Source: Rubrivivax sp.
Lineage (GTDB): Bacteria > Pseudomonadota > Gammaproteobacteria > Burkholderiales > Burkholderiaceae_C
Reading direction: 5' to 3'
Length of the DNA: 37,707 nt
NCBI GenBank assembly: GCA_030653505.1
Contig: JAURZK010000043.1
Location: 1 to 37,707 of the forward strand
This document shows, piece by piece, positions 35,789 to 37,707 of the stretch (positions within the stretch are counted from its first letter, which is position 1; every line of letters begins with the position of its first letter). Position numbers and translations under genes: made by a program. Under the pieces are notes generated by a model. The model ran no database searches. It saw only the letters and a list, made by a program, of their open reading frames with translations, and had not been told where the DNA came from.

Positions 35789-36654
35789 GGCGTCAACCGC
35801 GCGCGCATGGACGTGAACAGCGCGTCGCCGTTGCGCCAGGCGATGCGCTCGGCGACGTCGCGCGGCAGGTCGGCCAGCCACTCACGTGACCAACGCGCAT
35901 GCTCGACCACGTAGTGCCAGCGCTCGGGTGTGAAGGTGTCGGTGCCGACCATGAAACGGTCGGGAAACTCGAGGAAGGCCTCGCGCCAGGCAGCGTCGAC
36001 CTTGCCGCCGCCGGCGTGGTCGTTGCGGAAGGCCAGGTCGCACCACAGGTTCTTGTGTTTGCGCAGCATCTCGCGCACGTTCTCGGGCGACTCGAAGCCG
36101 GCGTGCGCCCACAGGATGCGGGCTTGCGGGTCCTGGCGGAACTGGCGCTCGATGGCGTCGGCGTCGGAGTGCGAGTGCAGGTAAAGCTGGTGCTCGCGCG
36201 CCAGCTGCACCACGCGCCGCACCACCGGCAGGTCGGCATCGGCGCCGTAGACGTGGTATTCGCCCAGCGCGACGTAGCGGTAGCGCTTCAGCCGCGCTTC
36301 CATGTGGGTGATGACACTCTCGTCGCGCACCCAGCTGCCGATCTCGCCGCGCGTACGGTAGGGACGCAGCACCGGCAGCACGAGGTCGGGCGCGGCGGCA
36401 TAGAGCTTCTGCGTGCCTTCGTCGCTGCTGCTGGAGACCATGGCCTGCTTCAGCCCGGCCCGGCGCAGCAGCGCCACGGCCTCGGCCGGAGGCAGCCGCT
36501 CCCAGGCATCGTGGCTGTAGTGCAGGTGGGCGTCGAATATCGGCAGCGGCGCGGGCTGCGCCGGCTGCGCCAGCGCCGGGGCAGCGGACACCAGCAGGGC
36601 CAAGGCCGCCGCCATCGACAGCCGGCGCACGGCCGACGGGGCCAATTCTCGCAT
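35785..36654 (-). CDS. Exported amidohydrolase-2 family metal hydrolase
   Basis: A 289-residue TIM-barrel hydrolase. A signal peptide (about 1-29, ending PALAQ) indicates export. The metal motif is HLH at residues 43-45 (IFDAHLHYS), with later candidates in YLHSHSD, LWAHAGFES and the GTDTFTPERW aspartate, as in amidohydrolase-2 (PF04909) members. The substrate cannot be read from the sequence. The ATG at 36654 is chosen over 36681 and 36750 because GGAGG lies six bases upstream. First gene of the three-gene overlapping minus-strand operon. The 183 bp upstream (36655-36837) hold no feature I can support. Confidence 0.85.
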   Translation of the reverse strand: MRELAPSAVRRLSMAAALALLVSAAPALAQPAQPAPLPIFDAHLHYSHDAWERLPPAEAVALLRRAGLKQAMVSSSSDEGTQKLYAAAPDLVLPVLRPYRTRGEIGSWVRDESVITHMEARLKRYRYVALGEYHVYGADADLPVVRRVVQLAREHQLYLHSHSDADAIERQFRQDPQARILWAHAGFESPENVREMLRKHKNLWCDLAFRNDHAGGGKVDAAWREAFLEFPDRFMVGTDTFTPERWHYVVEHARWSREWLADLPRDVAERIAWRNGDALFTSMRARLTP

Positions 36655-36836
36655 CGCAGACCTCCGCAACAGTCGCGGCATGCTAGCCAAGCCCCCGTGC
36701 CCCGGGCACGCGCAGGGCCACCTCCCCAACGGCACCCGGGCCCGGCTCATACGCGCAGGTGCACCGCATGTTCGACTTCTGCCAGCGCTTCGACACCACT
36801 TCGTCCCTCTATCCCTACCTGCTTGCGTGCCAGCCC

Positions 36837-36865
36837 CTTGAACTGGTCAGAACGGCCCCTATAAT
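36837..36865 (+). promoter_or_regulatory. groES promoter with overlapping sigma-70 and sigma-32 signals
   Basis: TTGAAC at 36838-36843 and a perfect TATAAT at 36860-36865 with a 16 bp spacer form a strong sigma-70 promoter. The same bases read as CTTGAA (36837-36842), 13 bp, then CCCCTATAAT, which resembles the sigma-32 heat-shock consensus (CTTGAA ... CCCCAT.T). The CIRCE operator lies directly downstream. Confidence 0.8.
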
Positions 36866-36871
36866 CTGTTG

Positions 36872-36898
36872 CTAGCACTCGCCATCGCTGAGTGCTAA
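36872..36898. promoter_or_regulatory. CIRCE operator (HrcA binding site)
   Basis: CTAGCACTC, nine bases, GAGTGCTAA: one mismatch (C for T at the first base) from the CIRCE consensus TTAGCACTC-N9-GAGTGCTAA. It lies seven bases past the -10 box, covering the transcription start, where HrcA would block transcription of groES-groEL until heat shock. The 104 bases from here to the groES ATG are its leader. Confidence 0.92.
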
Positions 36899-37002
36899 CG
36901 ATCGGCAGGTTGCATCTTCAACCGCCCTTCACCGCATGTCAGCGAGCGCTGACTCAGTCAACGCACCGCAATGTGCCTATTCCGCCCCATCAAGGAGATG
37001 AT

Positions 37003-37293
37003 ATGAAACTTCGTCCGTTGCACGATCGCGTGATCGTCAAGCGCCTGGAACAAGAGACCAAGACCGCTTCCGGCATCGTCATTCCCGACAACGCCGCCGA
37101 AAAGCCCGACCAGGGTGAAGTGCTGGCCGTCGGCCCGGGCAAGCGCAATGACAAGGGCGACTTCATCGCCCTGAACTGCAAGGTCGGCGACCGCGTGCTG
37201 TTCGGCAAGTACTCGGGCCAGACCGTCAAGGTCGACGGCGACGAACTGCTGGTGATGCGCGAAGAAGACCTGTTCGCGGTGGTCGAGAAGTAA
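37003..37293 (+). CDS. groES: Co-chaperonin GroES
   Basis: Heptameric lid of the GroEL folding chamber. It has 96 residues, starting [18 protein letters not shown], with the mobile loop around [14 protein letters not shown] and the usual end [21 protein letters not shown] stands eight to ten bases before the ATG. groEL follows after 51 bp. Confidence 0.98.
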   Translation: MKLRPLHDRVIVKRLEQETKTASGIVIPDNAAEKPDQGEVLAVGPGKRNDKGDFIALNCKVGDRVLFGKYSGQTVKVDGDELLVMREEDLFAVVEK

Positions 37294-37329
37294 TTTCTCT
37301 TCTCCCCCGTCGAACCCCCACTGAATTGA

Positions 37330-37707
<378 letters not shown>

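Noticed and set aside
36769..36876. Small open frame before groES (MFDFCQRF...)
   Set aside because: It runs through the promoter, has no ribosome site and no coding character.

Overview
The window is GC-rich DNA with the gene content and order of a betaproteobacterium, most likely Burkholderiales of the Rubrivivax/Leptothrix/Methylibium type. This rests on the hemA-prfA-prmC-grxD, rplU-rpmA-obgE-proB, pilB-pilC-pilD-coaE-zapD-yacG and groES-groEL blocks, an octaprenyl-type diphosphate synthase and a PEP-CTERM protein. It is chromosomal, with one integrated mobile element.

Layout. Positions 1-3208 hold the 3' part of ffh, a DUF2726 gene, ftsY (minus strand) and a tRNA-Met gene. Positions 3161-13379 are a 10.2 kb integrated element: its ends are an exact 49 bp direct repeat of the 3' part of the tRNA-Met gene. 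All its genes are on the plus strand and most overlap by 1-4 bases. They are two small unknown genes, a tyrosine integrase, a DNA-binding-like protein, a small gene, a DnaB-N/RepA-type helicase, a gap with 9 bp tandem repeats, a Nu1-like small terminase, three unknown genes, a ClpP-type protease fused to a scaffold and major capsid protein, and a tail of small genes that includes a secreted mini-protein and a possible Ntn-hydrolase-fold protein. No large terminase, portal, tail or lysis gene and no classical repressor is recognisable. The element therefore reads as a capsid-encoding phage satellite rather than a prophage.

Positions 13380-21110 return to host genes: the displaced tRNA terminator, a PEP-CTERM exported protein, a secreted protein coupled to miaB, a small membrane protein divergent from hemA with an FNR/Anr-like box between them, then hemA, prfA, prmC, an exported protein and grxD. 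Positions 21142-27151 are mostly minus strand: a lytic transglycosylase and proS, then divergent rppH, then proB, obgE, rpmA and rplU. Positions 27335-34224 are plus strand: ispB, tRNA-Pro, the type IV pilus genes pilB-pilC-pilD, coaE, zapD and yacG. Positions 34257-36654 are a tightly overlapping minus-strand operon of three exported proteins (amidohydrolase, YtkA-like, diheme peroxidase). The window closes with a groES-groEL operon behind a promoter that combines sigma-32-like, sigma-70-like and CIRCE signals.

The satellite-like element is the most unusual part. Its likely logic is to integrate at tRNA-Met, replicate from its own helicase and origin, build its own shell from a single protease-scaffold-capsid polyprotein, use its own small terminase to recruit a helper's motor, and borrow portal, tail and lysis from that helper. 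The gene identifications are read from motifs; the life cycle is inference.
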